Of a DNA stretch of 58,386 nucleotides, positions 28,118-36,730 are shown piece after piece. This stretch comes from Burkholderia pseudomultivorans. GTDB taxonomy: Bacteria > Pseudomonadota > Gammaproteobacteria > Burkholderiales > Burkholderiaceae. The position numbers were made by a program, and so were the translations under genes. Location of the stretch: NCBI RefSeq assembly GCF_902499075.1, contig NZ_CABVPP010000050.1, forward strand, positions 1-58,386, written 5' to 3'. A model generated the notes under the pieces. The model did not search any database. It saw only the letters and a program-made list of their open reading frames with translations, and had not been told where the DNA came from. Positions within the stretch are counted from its first letter, which is position 1. Every line of letters starts with the position of its first letter.

Positions 28118-29791
28118 TTGACCACACAGGATCTGATCGCGCAATACGGCCCGCGCGAATCGATGGAATACGACGTCGTGATCGTCGGCGGCGGCCCGGC
28201 CGGGCTGTCGGCCGCGATCCGGCTCAAGCAGCTGGCTGCCGAGAAAGGCACCGAGATCGGCGTGTGCGTGCTCGAGAAGGGTTCCGAGATCGGCGCGCAC
28301 ATCCTGTCGGGCGCGGTGATGGACCCGCGCGCGCTCACCGAGCTGTTCCCGGACTGGAAGGAACGCGGCGCGCCCTTGAACGTCGAGGTGACGGAAGATC
28401 GCTTCCTGTTCCTGTCCGAGAAGAGCGCGGTGCAAACGCCGAACTGGGCGCTGCCCGACAACTTCAAGAATCACGGCAACTACGTGATCTCGCTCGGCAA
28501 CGTCACGCGCTGGCTCGGCCAGCAGGCCGAAGCGCTCGGCGTGGAGATCTTTCCCGGCTTTCCGGCCGCGGAGATTCTCTACAACGACGACGGCTCGGTC
28601 AAAGGTGTCGCCACCGGCAACATGGGCGTGGGCAAGGACGGCGAGCCGACCGAGAACTTCCAGCTCGGCATGGAGCTGCACGCGAAGTACACGCTGTTCG
28701 CCGAAGGCTGCCGCGGCCATCTCGGCCGCCAGCTGATCGCGAAGTTCAAGCTCGACGCGAACGCCGATCCGCAGGCGTACGGCATCGGCATCAAGGAGCT
28801 GTGGGAAATCGATCCGGCCAAACACAAGCCGGGCCTCGTGATCCACACGGCGGGCTGGCCGCTGAAGCCGGACACCTACGGCGGCTCGTTCCTGTATCAC
28901 ATGGACAACAACCAGGTCGTGGTCGGCTTCGTGGTCGGCCTCGGCTATACGAACCCGTACCTGTCGCCGTTCGAGGAGTTCCAGCGCTACAAGACGCATC
29001 CGTCGATCCGCGCATTCCTCGAAGGCGGCAAGCGCGTGTCGTACGGCGCGCGCGCGATTACTGCCGGCGGGCTGATGTCGCTGCCGAAGACGGTGTTTCC
29101 GGGCGGCGCGCTGATCGGCGACGACGCGGGCTTCCTGAACGCCTCGCGGATCAAGGGCAGCCATGCGGCGATCAAGACCGGCATGCTCGCGGCCGACGCG
29201 GCGTTCGACGCGGTGCAGGCCGGCCGTCAGAGCGACGAGCTCAATGCGTATCCCGATGCCTTCCGCCAGTCGTGGCTGTACACGGAGCTGTACCGCGCGC
29301 GCAACTTCAAGCAGTGGATGGCCAAGGGGCTGTATCTCGGCACGCTGATGGTCGGCATCGAGCAGAAGCTGATGGGCGGCAACGTGCCGTGGACGCTGCA
29401 CCACAAGCATGCGGATCACGAGATGCTGAAGCCGGCGTCGCAGTGCGAGCCGATCGTCTACCCGAAGCCGGACGGCAAGCTGACGTTCGACCGCCTCTCG
29501 TCGGTGTTCATCTCGAACACGAACCACGAAGAGAACCAGCTGGCGCATCTGACGCTGAAGGATCCGAGCGTGCCGGTGAACGTGAACCTGCGCACGTATG
29601 CGGGGCCGGAGGGCCGCTTCTGTCCGGCGGCCGTGTACGAGTTCGTGAAGAACGACGACGGCAGCGATCGTCTGGTGATCAACGCGCAGAACTGCGTGCA
29701 CTGCAAGACGTGCGACATCAAGGACCCGACGCAGAACATCGTGTGGGTCACGCCCGAAGGCGGCGGCGGGCCGAATTATCCGAACATGTGA
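28118..29791 (+). CDS. Electron transfer flavoprotein-ubiquinone oxidoreductase
   Basis: A 557-residue membrane-associated flavoprotein that passes electrons from reduced ETF to ubiquinone. The FAD loop VVIVGGGPAGLSAAIRL is at about residues 16-32. The C-terminal [4Fe-4S] site has cysteines in CVHCKTCDIKDP and an upstream RFCPAAVYEF cysteine. The start codon is TTG at 28118, supported by a strong GGAGGAGA site 8 bases upstream; no in-frame ATG fits before the FAD motif. It is the second gene of the beta-oxidation operon and its length is normal for the family. Confidence 0.95.
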   Translation: MTTQDLIAQYGPRESMEYDVVIVGGGPAGLSAAIRLKQLAAEKGTEIGVCVLEKGSEIGAHILSGAVMDPRALTELFPDWKERGAPLNVEVTEDRFLFLSEKSAVQTPNWALPDNFKNHGNYVISLGNVTRWLGQQAEALGVEIFPGFPAAEILYNDDGSVKGVATGNMGVGKDGEPTENFQLGMELHAKYTLFAEGCRGHLGRQLIAKFKLDANADPQAYGIGIKELWEIDPAKHKPGLVIHTAGWPLKPDTYGGSFLYHMDNNQVVVGFVVGLGYTNPYLSPFEEFQRYKTHPSIRAFLEGGKRVSYGARAITAGGLMSLPKTVFPGGALIGDDAGFLNASRIKGSHAAIKTGMLAADAAFDAVQAGRQSDELNAYPDAFRQSWLYTELYRARNFKQWMAKGLYLGTLMVGIEQKLMGGNVPWTLHHKHADHEMLKPASQCEPIVYPKPDGKLTFDRLSSVFISNTNHEENQLAHLTLKDPSVPVNVNLRTYAGPEGRFCPAAVYEFVKNDDGSDRLVINAQNCVHCKTCDIKDPTQNIVWVTPEGGGGPNYPNM

Positions 29792-29839
29792 CGCATCACG
29801 CGCATGCATGGGCGTGCGCGAACGAACCGGAGCAAGACG

Positions 29840-31033
29840 ATGAGCAATGCAGCGAAGGAAGTCGTGGTCGTAAGCGGTGTCCGTACCGCAATCGGCGATT
29901 TCGGCGGAAGCCTGAAGGATTTCTCGCCGACCCAGCTCGGCGCGAAGGTCGTGCGTGAAGTGCTGTCGCGCGCGAACGTGCCGGGCGACGCCGTCGGCCA
30001 TGTCGTGTTCGGCCATGTCGTGAACACCGAGCCGAAGGACATGTATCTGGCGCGCGTCGCGGCGATCGACGGCGGCGTCGCGCAGCACACGCCCGCGCTG
30101 ACGGTGAACCGGCTCTGCGGTTCGGGCCTGCAGGCGATCGTGTCCGCGGCGCAGACGATCCTGCTCGGCGATGCCGACGTCGCGATCGGCGGCGGCTCGG
30201 AGAGCATGACGCGCGCGCCGTACAGCGTGCCGGCCGCGCGTTTCGGTCAGCGCATGGGCGACGCGAAGCTCGTCGACATGATGCTCGGCGCGCTGCATGA
30301 CCCGTTCCAGTCGATCCACATGGGTGTGACGGCCGAGAACGTCGCGGCGAAATACGGCATCTCGCGCGACGCGCAGGATGCGCTGGCGCTCGAATCGCAC
30401 CGTCGCGCGGCGCGCGCGATCGCCGAAGGGCGCTTCAAGGATCAGATCCTGCCGATCTCGATTCGCACGAAGAAGGGCGAGGTCGCATTCGACACCGACG
30501 AACACGTGCGCCACGAGGCGAGCGCCGAGGATTTCTCGAAACTGCGCCCGGTGTTCGCGAAGGAGAACGGCACGGTGACGGCCGGCAACGCGTCCGGCAT
30601 CAACGATGCGGCCGCAGCCGTGCTGATGATGAGCGGCGATGCGGCGCGCGCGCAGGGCGTGAAGCCGCTCGCGCGTCTCGTCGCCTATGCGCATGCGGGC
30701 GTCGATCCGGCGTACATGGGGATCGGCCCGGTGCCGGCCACGCAGAAGGTGCTCGAACGTGCGGGACTGAAGATCGACGATCTCGACGTGATCGAGGCGA
30801 ACGAAGCGTTTGCCGCGCAGGCCTGCGCCGTCACGCAGGAGCTCGGCCTCGATCCGGCTAAGGTCAACCCGAACGGCTCCGGTATTTCGCTCGGTCATCC
30901 GATCGGCGCGACGGGCGCACTGATCACGGTGAAGGCGCTGTACGAGCTGAAGCGCATCGGCGGGCGGTACGCGCTCGTGACGATGTGTATCGGCGGCGGG
31001 CAGGGCATTGCGGCGATCTTCGAGAACATCTGA
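29840..31033 (+). CDS. Acetyl-CoA acetyltransferase (thiolase)
   Basis: A 397-residue thiolase. Active-site elements are the cysteine in [17 protein letters not shown], the histidine in GHPIGATG and the cysteine in TMCIGGGQG. The start at 29840 has a GGAG site upstream; an in-frame ATG at 29804 is a less likely alternative. It sits 48 bp behind the ETF-QO gene and 49 bp before a hydroxyacyl-CoA dehydrogenase, so it completes the beta-oxidation cycle in this operon. It could also work in acetoacetyl-CoA formation. Confidence 0.94.
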   Translation: MSNAAKEVVVVSGVRTAIGDFGGSLKDFSPTQLGAKVVREVLSRANVPGDAVGHVVFGHVVNTEPKDMYLARVAAIDGGVAQHTPALTVNRLCGSGLQAIVSAAQTILLGDADVAIGGGSESMTRAPYSVPAARFGQRMGDAKLVDMMLGALHDPFQSIHMGVTAENVAAKYGISRDAQDALALESHRRAARAIAEGRFKDQILPISIRTKKGEVAFDTDEHVRHEASAEDFSKLRPVFAKENGTVTAGNASGINDAAAAVLMMSGDAARAQGVKPLARLVAYAHAGVDPAYMGIGPVPATQKVLERAGLKIDDLDVIEANEAFAAQACAVTQELGLDPAKVNPNGSGISLGHPIGATGALITVKALYELKRIGGRYALVTMCIGGGQGIAAIFENI

Positions 31034-31082
31034 TAATCGACCGCTCCACACCGCACACACGCATCGAATACGAGGAATCGTC

Positions 31083-31937
31083 ATGGCCATCGAAACCGTC
31101 GGCGTCGTAGGCGCCGGAACCATGGGCAACGGCATTGCGCAGACCGCCGCCGTTGCAGGACTGAACGTCGTGATGATCGACGTCACGGACGCCGCGCTCG
31201 AGAAGGGGCTCGCGACGCTGAAGGGCAGCCTCGAGCGGCTCGTGTCGAAAGACAAGCTCGCCGCCGCCGCGCGCGATGCCGCGCTCGCACGCATCTCGAC
31301 CTCGACCGATTACGCGAAGCTCGCGTCGGTCGACATCGTGATCGAGGCCGCAACCGAAAACGTCGAGCTGAAGAGCCGCATTCTGAAGCAGATCGAATCG
31401 GTCGCCCGGCCCGACGCGATCATTGCGACGAACACGTCGTCGATCTCGATCACCGCACTCGCGGCGTTGCTCGCCGATCCGTCGCGTTTCGTCGGCATGC
31501 ATTTCTTCAATCCGGTGCCGCTGATGCCGCTCGTCGAGATCATTCGCGGGCTGCAGACGAGCGATGCGACCGCGGCGGCCGTGCGCGCGCTGACCGAGCG
31601 TTTCGACAAGTCGCCGATCGGCGTGCGTAACGCGCCCGGCTTCGTCGTGAACCGGATTCTCGTGCCGATGATCAACGAAGCGTTCTTCGTGCTCGCGGAA
31701 GGGATCGCGTCGGCCGAGGAGATCGACGCGGGAATGAAGCTCGGTGCGAACCATCCGATCGGGCCGCTCGCACTCGCGGACCTCGTCGGACTCGACGTGT
31801 GCCTTGCCGTGATGGACGTGTTCCTCAAGGACTTCGGGGATCCGAAGTATCGCGCGTGTCCGTTGCTTCGCGAGATGGTCGCGGCGGGGCGGTTGGGGCG
31901 GAAGACGGGGCGGGGGGTCTACGACTACAGCAAGTAG
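31083..31937 (+). CDS. 3-hydroxyacyl-CoA (3-hydroxybutyryl-CoA) dehydrogenase
   Basis: A 284-residue NAD-dependent dehydrogenase that oxidises L-3-hydroxyacyl-CoA. The Rossmann loop [15 protein letters not shown] is at residues 6-20. The NTSSISIT segment and the catalytic histidine in [15 protein letters not shown] are present, as is the [11 protein letters not shown] start of the C-terminal domain. The start at 31083 follows GAGGAA. It is the last gene of the operon. An enoyl-CoA hydratase is not encoded in the window, so that step must be supplied elsewhere. Confidence 0.95.
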   Translation: MAIETVGVVGAGTMGNGIAQTAAVAGLNVVMIDVTDAALEKGLATLKGSLERLVSKDKLAAAARDAALARISTSTDYAKLASVDIVIEAATENVELKSRILKQIESVARPDAIIATNTSSISITALAALLADPSRFVGMHFFNPVPLMPLVEIIRGLQTSDATAAAVRALTERFDKSPIGVRNAPGFVVNRILVPMINEAFFVLAEGIASAEEIDAGMKLGANHPIGPLALADLVGLDVCLAVMDVFLKDFGDPKYRACPLLREMVAAGRLGRKTGRGVYDYSK

Positions 31938-31963
31938 ACGGCACGCGTTTTTTCGTTCTCATG

Positions 31964-31983
31964 CGGCCGCCTTCGGGCGGCCG
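31964..31983. terminator. Hairpin with TTCG tetraloop behind the beta-oxidation operon
   Basis: CGGCCGCC (31964-31971), TTCG, GGCGGCCG (31976-31983) is a perfect 8-bp stem with a very stable UUCG loop in RNA. It is the first strong structure after the operon's last stop. It lacks a T-run on its 3' side, although a T-run lies just 5' of it, so it may end or protect the transcript rather than act as a textbook terminator. Confidence 0.5.
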
Positions 31984-32040
31984 TATGCGTTTGGGCGGCG
32001 CGGCGTCCGCGCATCCGAAAGGGCGCAGCGCCGAAGCGCG

Positions 32041-32163
32041 CTACATGTAGAACGCCGACGGCGACGTGCCGAAGTGCCGCTTGAAGATTGCGAAGAACGC
32101 GGTCCCGACCGCTGTAGCCATGTCTATCGCGGCCGTGAGTACCGTGTCGCCGAGACGCGCTTG
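32041..32163 (-). pseudogene. C-terminal remnant of an AraC-family regulator
   Basis: The minus strand encodes, ending at a TAG stop (32043-32041), a stretch that includes AFFAIFKRHFGTSPSAFYM. This is the exact end of an AraC DNA-binding domain. In front of it the reading changes frame (IDMATAVGT where IDIGYSGRT would be expected), consistent with one deletion and one insertion. A TAG codon follows immediately at 32164-32166. Nothing of the N-terminal domain remains. It is probably the decayed former regulator of a neighbouring gene. Confidence 0.75.
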
Positions 32164-32261
32164 CTATACGAGGGAGAGTGTGCACATAAGACGTCATATA
32201 ACAAAACCGCGTGGACAATTCGCATTCCGGCTCAAAACCTCGGCTTTGTTTCGGCTTCGAC

Positions 32262-32290
32262 TTGTGTTTTCGCGACGTTAGTCATATGAT
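32262..32290 (+). promoter_or_regulatory. Sigma-70 promoter of the enolase-superfamily operon
   Basis: TTGTGT (32262-32267), a 17-bp spacer and TATGAT (32285-32290) form a good housekeeping promoter. The -10 hexamer differs from consensus at one position. Transcription would start near 32297, about 45 bp before the GTG start at 32342. The -10 element is embedded in a palindrome. Confidence 0.6.
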
Positions 32291-32303
32291 GACAGATCAT
32301 ATG
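32283..32303. promoter_or_regulatory. Palindromic operator overlapping the -10 element
   Basis: CATATGAT (32283-32290) and ATCATATG (32296-32303) are a perfect 8-bp inverted repeat separated by GACAG. The left half contains the -10 hexamer, so a dimer bound here would block RNA polymerase. The form is typical of GntR, IclR or LacI-type repressor sites of sugar-acid genes. No such regulator is encoded next to it; the only local regulator is the AraC remnant. Confidence 0.65.
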
Positions 32304-32341
32304 GACTGCCGTCGCAGCGTCACCCCCTCGAGAATTCGCTC

Positions 32342-33484
32342 GTGAGAATTGCCGCCATCGAAGTCATTCGCCTGTCGCTCGCATTCGACGCGGGCCGCCG
32401 CCCCGCCGCGACGTCGGCACCCGCCGCGGACACCTACAATGCGGCCGACCGATCGCTGCGTCGGATGGAATCGCTGCTCGTCAAGGTCACCGACGAAGCG
32501 GGCCACGTCGGCTGGGGTGAAGCGTTTGGCCATCTGATCAATCCCGTCACGTTCGCCGCGCTCGAAGGCCCCGTCGGGCGCTGGTTCCGCGGCGCCGAAT
32601 TCGAACCGACGCCCGGCGGGATCGCCGCATTGCGCGACGCGGCCGACCGCGCGCTGCATGCGTTCGGACGAACCGGGCCGGTGCTGTACGCGCTGTCCGC
32701 GATCGATACTGCGCTGCACGACCTGTCCGCGCAGCACGCGGGGCAGCCGCTGCATCGCTGGCTCGGCGCACGGCGCGACGAGATCGACGTGTACGCGAGC
32801 CTCGTCAGCTACGAGAACGAGCTCGGCGAAGTCGCCCGCCACGTGCGGCGCGCATGGGACGAAGGGTTTCGGCGGATCAAGCTGCACGAGACTGAACGCG
32901 CGGCGATCGCGGCCGCCCGCGATGCATTGCCGGTTGGCGGCGAGCTGATGGTCGATGTGAACTGTCCTTGGACCGCGAACGAAGCCGTGCGTCGCGTCGG
33001 CGAACTGGCCGATCTCGGGCTCGGCTGGATCGAAGAGCCGGTATGGCCGTGCGACGACGCGCGCGCAATCGCGCGCGTGCGCGGCACCGGCGTGCGCGTC
33101 GCGGCCGGCGAGAACGCATCGGGTGTCGCCGGCTTTCGCAATCTGTTCGAACACGACGCCCTCGATGTCGCGCAGCCGAGCGTCGCGAAGATCGGCGGAC
33201 CGACCGCGATGCGCGCGGTCATCGCGCTGGCTGCGCAGCACCGCGTACGCGTTGTTCCGCATTGCTTCTACTTTGGCGCGGGCCTGCTCGCGACCGCACA
33301 TCTGGTCGCGACGCTGCCGGTCGACGTCGCGCTCGAGATTCCGTATCTCGACTGGCCCGAACGGCTGCATGACGCGCAGCGCCCCGGTGCGCGACTGCGG
33401 CTACCCGACATGCCGGGGCTCGGCTTCGTGCCGGACGACGCGGTACTGGCGCGCAATACGATTGCGCACGCAACGATCTGCTGA
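32342..33484 (+). CDS. Mandelate racemase/muconate lactonizing enzyme-family protein
   Basis: A 380-residue enolase-superfamily enzyme starting at GTG. The capping domain covers about residues 1-130 and the barrel 140-360. Likely metal ligands are Asp205 (MVDVN), Glu231 or Glu232 (WIEEP) and Glu257 (AAGENA). At the usual KxK position it has Lys180-x-His182 (IKLHE). On the other side are Lys283 (VAKIGG) and His307 (VVPHCFYFG). The KxH pair is unusual, so the reaction (dehydration, epimerisation or racemisation of an alpha-hydroxy acid) cannot be named. A transporter and an aldose epimerase downstream suggest sugar-acid catabolism. Confidence 0.88.
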   Translation: MRIAAIEVIRLSLAFDAGRRPAATSAPAADTYNAADRSLRRMESLLVKVTDEAGHVGWGEAFGHLINPVTFAALEGPVGRWFRGAEFEPTPGGIAALRDAADRALHAFGRTGPVLYALSAIDTALHDLSAQHAGQPLHRWLGARRDEIDVYASLVSYENELGEVARHVRRAWDEGFRRIKLHETERAAIAAARDALPVGGELMVDVNCPWTANEAVRRVGELADLGLGWIEEPVWPCDDARAIARVRGTGVRVAAGENASGVAGFRNLFEHDALDVAQPSVAKIGGPTAMRAVIALAAQHRVRVVPHCFYFGAGLLATAHLVATLPVDVALEIPYLDWPERLHDAQRPGARLRLPDMPGLGFVPDDAVLARNTIAHATIC

Positions 33485-33603
33485 ACAGCGCAGTCGCGCG
33501 TTGGAGCGAAGATCGCGAAGCGGTTGCCGGCATCGGCCGCGCGGTCGCAAAACATCGAACCGGGCACACGGCAGCGCCGCCCGCCCGGTCAACAGGAGAC
33601 GAC

Positions 33604-34902
33604 ATGAAAACACGATACCGCTGGTGGGTCGGCGCACTGCTGTTCGGCGCCGGCATGCTGAACTATCTGGACCGCGCTGCATTGTCGGTCGTCGCACCGA
33701 TCATCAAGCGCGATCTCGGCATTAGCGATGCGCAGATGGGCGTATTGTTCAGCAGCTTCTTCGTCGGCTATTGCGTGTTTTGTTTCGTCGGCGGTTGGGC
33801 TGCCGATCGTTTCGGGCCGCGCCGCGTGTTCGCGTGGGCGGCCGGCGTGTGGTCGCTGTTCTGCGGTGCAACCGCGCTGGCCGGGTCGTTCGTGCATCTG
33901 CTGGTCGTGCGCGTCGCGTTCGGGATCGGTGAAGGGCCGATGGGAACGACGACGAACAAGGCGATCTCGAACTGGTTTCCGCGTCGCGAAGCGGGGCGAG
34001 CGGTCGGCTGGACGAACGCCGGGCAGCCGCTCGGCGCGGCGATTGCTGCGCCGATCGTCGGCCTCGTCGCGTTGCAGTTCGGCTGGCGCGTGTCGTTTGT
34101 CGTGATCGCCGCGCTCGGCTTCCTGTGGCTTGTCGCATGGTGGCGGCTGTTCCGCGACGAACCTGCCGCGCATCCGCGCGTGTCGCTGGAAGAGGCGCGC
34201 GAGATCGCAGCGGATCGCGGCGTTGACGCAGTACACGGCACGCGCGACGTGCACGCAGCAGACGCGCACGCGGCACGTCCGCTGCTGCACTATCTGCTGT
34301 CGCGCCCGGTGCTCGGCGTCGCGCTCGCGTTCTTCAGCTTCAACTACGTGCTGTATTTCTTCCTGTCGTGGCTACCCAGCTATCTGACCGACTATCAGCA
34401 TCTGAACATCAAGCAGATGAGCGTGGTCGGCATCCTGCCGTGGCTCGGCGCGACGGTCGGCTTCGTCGCCGGCGGCACTGTATCGGACCGCATCTACCGC
34501 CACAGCGGCGACGTGCTGTTCGCACGCAAGATCGTGATCGTCGTCGGGCTCGGCGTCGCGGCGGCGTGCGTGCTGCTCGCGTCGCGCGTGAATTCCCTCG
34601 GTGCGGCCGTCACGCTGATCGCGATCGCGAGCCTGTTCGCGTTCATGGCGCCGCAAGCGTGCTGGTCGTTGCTGCAGGAAATCGTGCCGCGCGAGCGCGT
34701 CGGTGCGGCCGGTGGCTTCGTGCACCTGCTCGCGAATCTCGCCGGCATTCTGTCGCCGAGCCTGACCGGCTGGCTCGTGCAATACGGTGGCGGATACGCG
34801 GGCGCGTTCGTGCTCGCGGGCGCGTCAGCGCTGGCGGGCGCGGCGATTCTGACGGTCGCGGTGCGGCCGCGCACGGTCGCGCAGATGCGCGGCGCGGTTT
34901 AG
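33604..34902 (+). CDS. MFS transporter, anion:cation symporter (hexuronate-like) group
   Basis: A 432-residue permease with twelve predicted membrane segments. Group marks are LNYLDRAALSVVAP at the end of helix 1, GWAADRFGPRR after helix 2, FGIGEGPMGTTTNKAISNWFP in helix 4 and GQPLGAAIAAP in helix 5. These match the ACS branch that carries glucarate, galactonate and other sugar acids. The central loop (about residues 190-225) is charged. An AGGAGA site precedes the ATG. It is 119 bp behind the enolase-superfamily gene and probably imports that enzyme's substrate. Confidence 0.9.
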   Translation: MKTRYRWWVGALLFGAGMLNYLDRAALSVVAPIIKRDLGISDAQMGVLFSSFFVGYCVFCFVGGWAADRFGPRRVFAWAAGVWSLFCGATALAGSFVHLLVVRVAFGIGEGPMGTTTNKAISNWFPRREAGRAVGWTNAGQPLGAAIAAPIVGLVALQFGWRVSFVVIAALGFLWLVAWWRLFRDEPAAHPRVSLEEAREIAADRGVDAVHGTRDVHAADAHAARPLLHYLLSRPVLGVALAFFSFNYVLYFFLSWLPSYLTDYQHLNIKQMSVVGILPWLGATVGFVAGGTVSDRIYRHSGDVLFARKIVIVVGLGVAAACVLLASRVNSLGAAVTLIAIASLFAFMAPQACWSLLQEIVPRERVGAAGGFVHLLANLAGILSPSLTGWLVQYGGGYAGAFVLAGASALAGAAILTVAVRPRTVAQMRGAV

Positions 34903-35472
34903 TCGCGCGTATGCGCTCGCGCGGGTCGGCGCGTCGCGATTGCTCCGTGCCCACTGCAAAGGCAGCGCGAATTCCGCCGATCGAAAAGGGCGGAGCGGAT
35001 GTGCGTTCATCTTCGAGCGCTGACGGCGCGACGGCGCGAGATCGTCGAACGGCTTGGCCGGATGCCTGAGCGCCCGAAGACGCGCTGCAACGGCTATGCC
35101 CTTGCGCGAGGCGGGACGAGTCCTCTCTCGTGGCATACGCGCAACGCGTGCGCAATATCGAAACGTGATTCTTCTCGCTCTCGCCCGCACACAGCATGCG
35201 CACACTTGCAATCCGCGCGGAACGACCGTCGGCATGACGTCGCCCGTTCCCACCTTCCACGCCGCGCGACGACCTCCCGCCCACCCGCCGCAGCGGACCG
35301 CTGAACTTCCGCGCCTCTATCCGTTCTATTCGCTCACATGCCGCCCCGCGTCGACGCACGCGCGCCCGCATCGCAAAGACGCCAGCAGGCATACAACTTG
35401 CGCACAGCGCACGCTTTCCGCAACGCGCGGACGCGCACCGCGATACGAACGAAACCGCTTCGGAGGCTTGTG
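34903..35472. other. 570-bp intergenic region without a supported gene
   Basis: This is the longest gap in the window. Several open frames cross it on both strands, but none has family-like sequence, a ribosome site or the codon pattern of the neighbours. Pyrimidine-rich and Arg/Ser/Pro-coding composition dominates. It should hold the promoter of the aldose epimerase gene; I could not place the boxes with confidence. Confidence 0.4.
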
Positions 35473-36636
35473 ATGAAACGACTCTGGCTGCAGCGCGCAA
35501 TCGCCATGATCTTCCTGTACGCAACGATCGGCACCGCGGCGAACGCGGCATCGCCGTCGGCGGACGTATCGGTCCATCGCAGCGACTACGGCGTCACGCG
35601 CACCGGTCGCGCGGTGAGCCAGTACACGCTGAGCAACGCGCACGGCGTGACGCTGAAAGTCATCACGTACGGCGGCATCGTGACGGCGCTCGAAGTGCCG
35701 GACCGAACCGGCAAGGTCGCCGACATCGTGCTGGGCTTCGATTCGCTGGCCGACTACGAAGCGCACAACGGCAACATTCATTTCGGCGCGCTGATCGGCC
35801 GCTACGCAAATCGCATCGCGCACGGGCGTTTCTCGCTCGACGGCAACACGTGGCAGTTGCCGCTCAACGACGGGCCGAACACGCTGCACGGCGGGCCCGA
35901 CAGTTTCGACGCGAAGGTGTGGACGGTCACCGCCGCGCGCAGCGACGGCCAGCGTGCGAGCGTCACGCTGCGCTACGTGAGCCCCGACGGCGAGAACGGC
36001 TTTCCCGGCACGCTGACGACGGACGTCACCTACACGCTGACGAACGACGACGTGATCCGCATCGACTATCGCGCGACGACCGACAAGGACACCGTCGTCA
36101 ACCTGACGAACCACAGCTATTTCAATCTCGCCGGGCACGACAGCGGCAGCGTCGAGCGGCAATTGATCGAGATCGACGCGTCGCGCTTCACGCCGACCGA
36201 CGCGACGTCGATTCCGACCGGCGAACTCGCGAGCGTCGCCGGCACGCCGATGGATCTGCGCGCGCCCACGCCGATCGGTGCGCGCTTGCGCAGCGCGTAT
36301 CCGCAACTCGCGATGGCGCACGGCTACGATCACAACTGGGTGCTCGATCACGGCGGCGAAGCGGCGCCCGCGTTTGCGGCGCGCGCCTACGATCCGGCGT
36401 CGGGCCGCTTTCTCGCGCTATACACGACGCAGCCGGGGCTCCAGTTCTACACGTCGAACGGCCTGAACGGCAGCGTCGTCGGCAAGGGCGGCACCGTTTA
36501 TCGGCAAACGGATGCGTTCGCGCTCGAAGCCGAGCATTTCCCCGATTCGCCGAATCATCCGTCGTTCCCGACGACCGTGCTGAAGCCTGGCCAGACGTTG
36601 CACGAAGTGACGTTGTGGAAGGTGGGCGCACGATGA
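35473..36636 (+). CDS. Secreted aldose 1-epimerase (mutarotase)
   Basis: A 387-residue galactose-mutarotase-like enzyme that interconverts alpha and beta anomers of sugars. An N-terminal signal peptide is visible (basic MKRLWLQR, hydrophobic AIAMIFLYATIG, cleavage after ANAA), so it acts in the periplasm. Family motifs are YGGIVTALEVPD, GRYANRIAHGRF, NTLHGG, the catalytic histidine in NHSYFNLAGH and the catalytic glutamate region in ALEAEHFPDSPNHPSFP. A GGAGG site precedes the ATG at 35473. A periplasmic mutarotase beside a sugar-acid transporter suggests work on incoming sugars before uptake. Confidence 0.92.
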   Translation: MKRLWLQRAIAMIFLYATIGTAANAASPSADVSVHRSDYGVTRTGRAVSQYTLSNAHGVTLKVITYGGIVTALEVPDRTGKVADIVLGFDSLADYEAHNGNIHFGALIGRYANRIAHGRFSLDGNTWQLPLNDGPNTLHGGPDSFDAKVWTVTAARSDGQRASVTLRYVSPDGENGFPGTLTTDVTYTLTNDDVIRIDYRATTDKDTVVNLTNHSYFNLAGHDSGSVERQLIEIDASRFTPTDATSIPTGELASVAGTPMDLRAPTPIGARLRSAYPQLAMAHGYDHNWVLDHGGEAAPAFAARAYDPASGRFLALYTTQPGLQFYTSNGLNGSVVGKGGTVYRQTDAFALEAEHFPDSPNHPSFPTTVLKPGQTLHEVTLWKVGAR

Positions 36637-36694
36637 CGCGTGAGCGTCCTCTGACTCTCACGACAGCCGCCGCAGCACGCGCATCAAGTTCCGG

Positions 36695-36723
36695 TTGAAC
36701 ACGCGCGCCCCGACGCCTATACT
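36695..36723 (+). promoter_or_regulatory. Sigma-70 promoter of the arsR-like/SRPBCC pair
   Basis: TTGAAC (36695-36700), a 17-bp spacer and TATACT (36718-36723) are well matched to the sigma-70 consensus. The -10 box ends only 7 bp before the ATG at 36731, so transcription should start at or next to the start codon. No Shine-Dalgarno sequence is present between them. Confidence 0.65.
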
Positions 36724-36730
36724 TAGCCGC

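Larger units (their letters stand above)
31938..32341. other. Intergenic region: hairpin, AraC remnant, promoter and operator
   Basis: This 404-bp gap contains, in order, a perfect hairpin (31964-31983), the C-terminal scrap of an AraC regulator on the minus strand (32041-32163), and a promoter with overlapping palindromic operator (32262-32303) for the gene at 32342. The part from 32164 to 32261 is clearly richer in A and T than the flanking genes. Confidence 0.7.

Noticed and set aside
26264-31294. A very long open frame (over 1,600 codons) on the minus strand opposite the beta-oxidation operon
   Set aside because: It spans four well-identified plus-strand genes, is Arg/His/Ala-rich without domains, and is the expected by-product of high third-position GC.
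35054-35473. Plus-strand open frame of 139 codons in the 570-bp gap
   Set aside because: Arg/Thr/Pro-rich without motif or ribosome site; it is better explained as non-coding sequence before the aldose epimerase.
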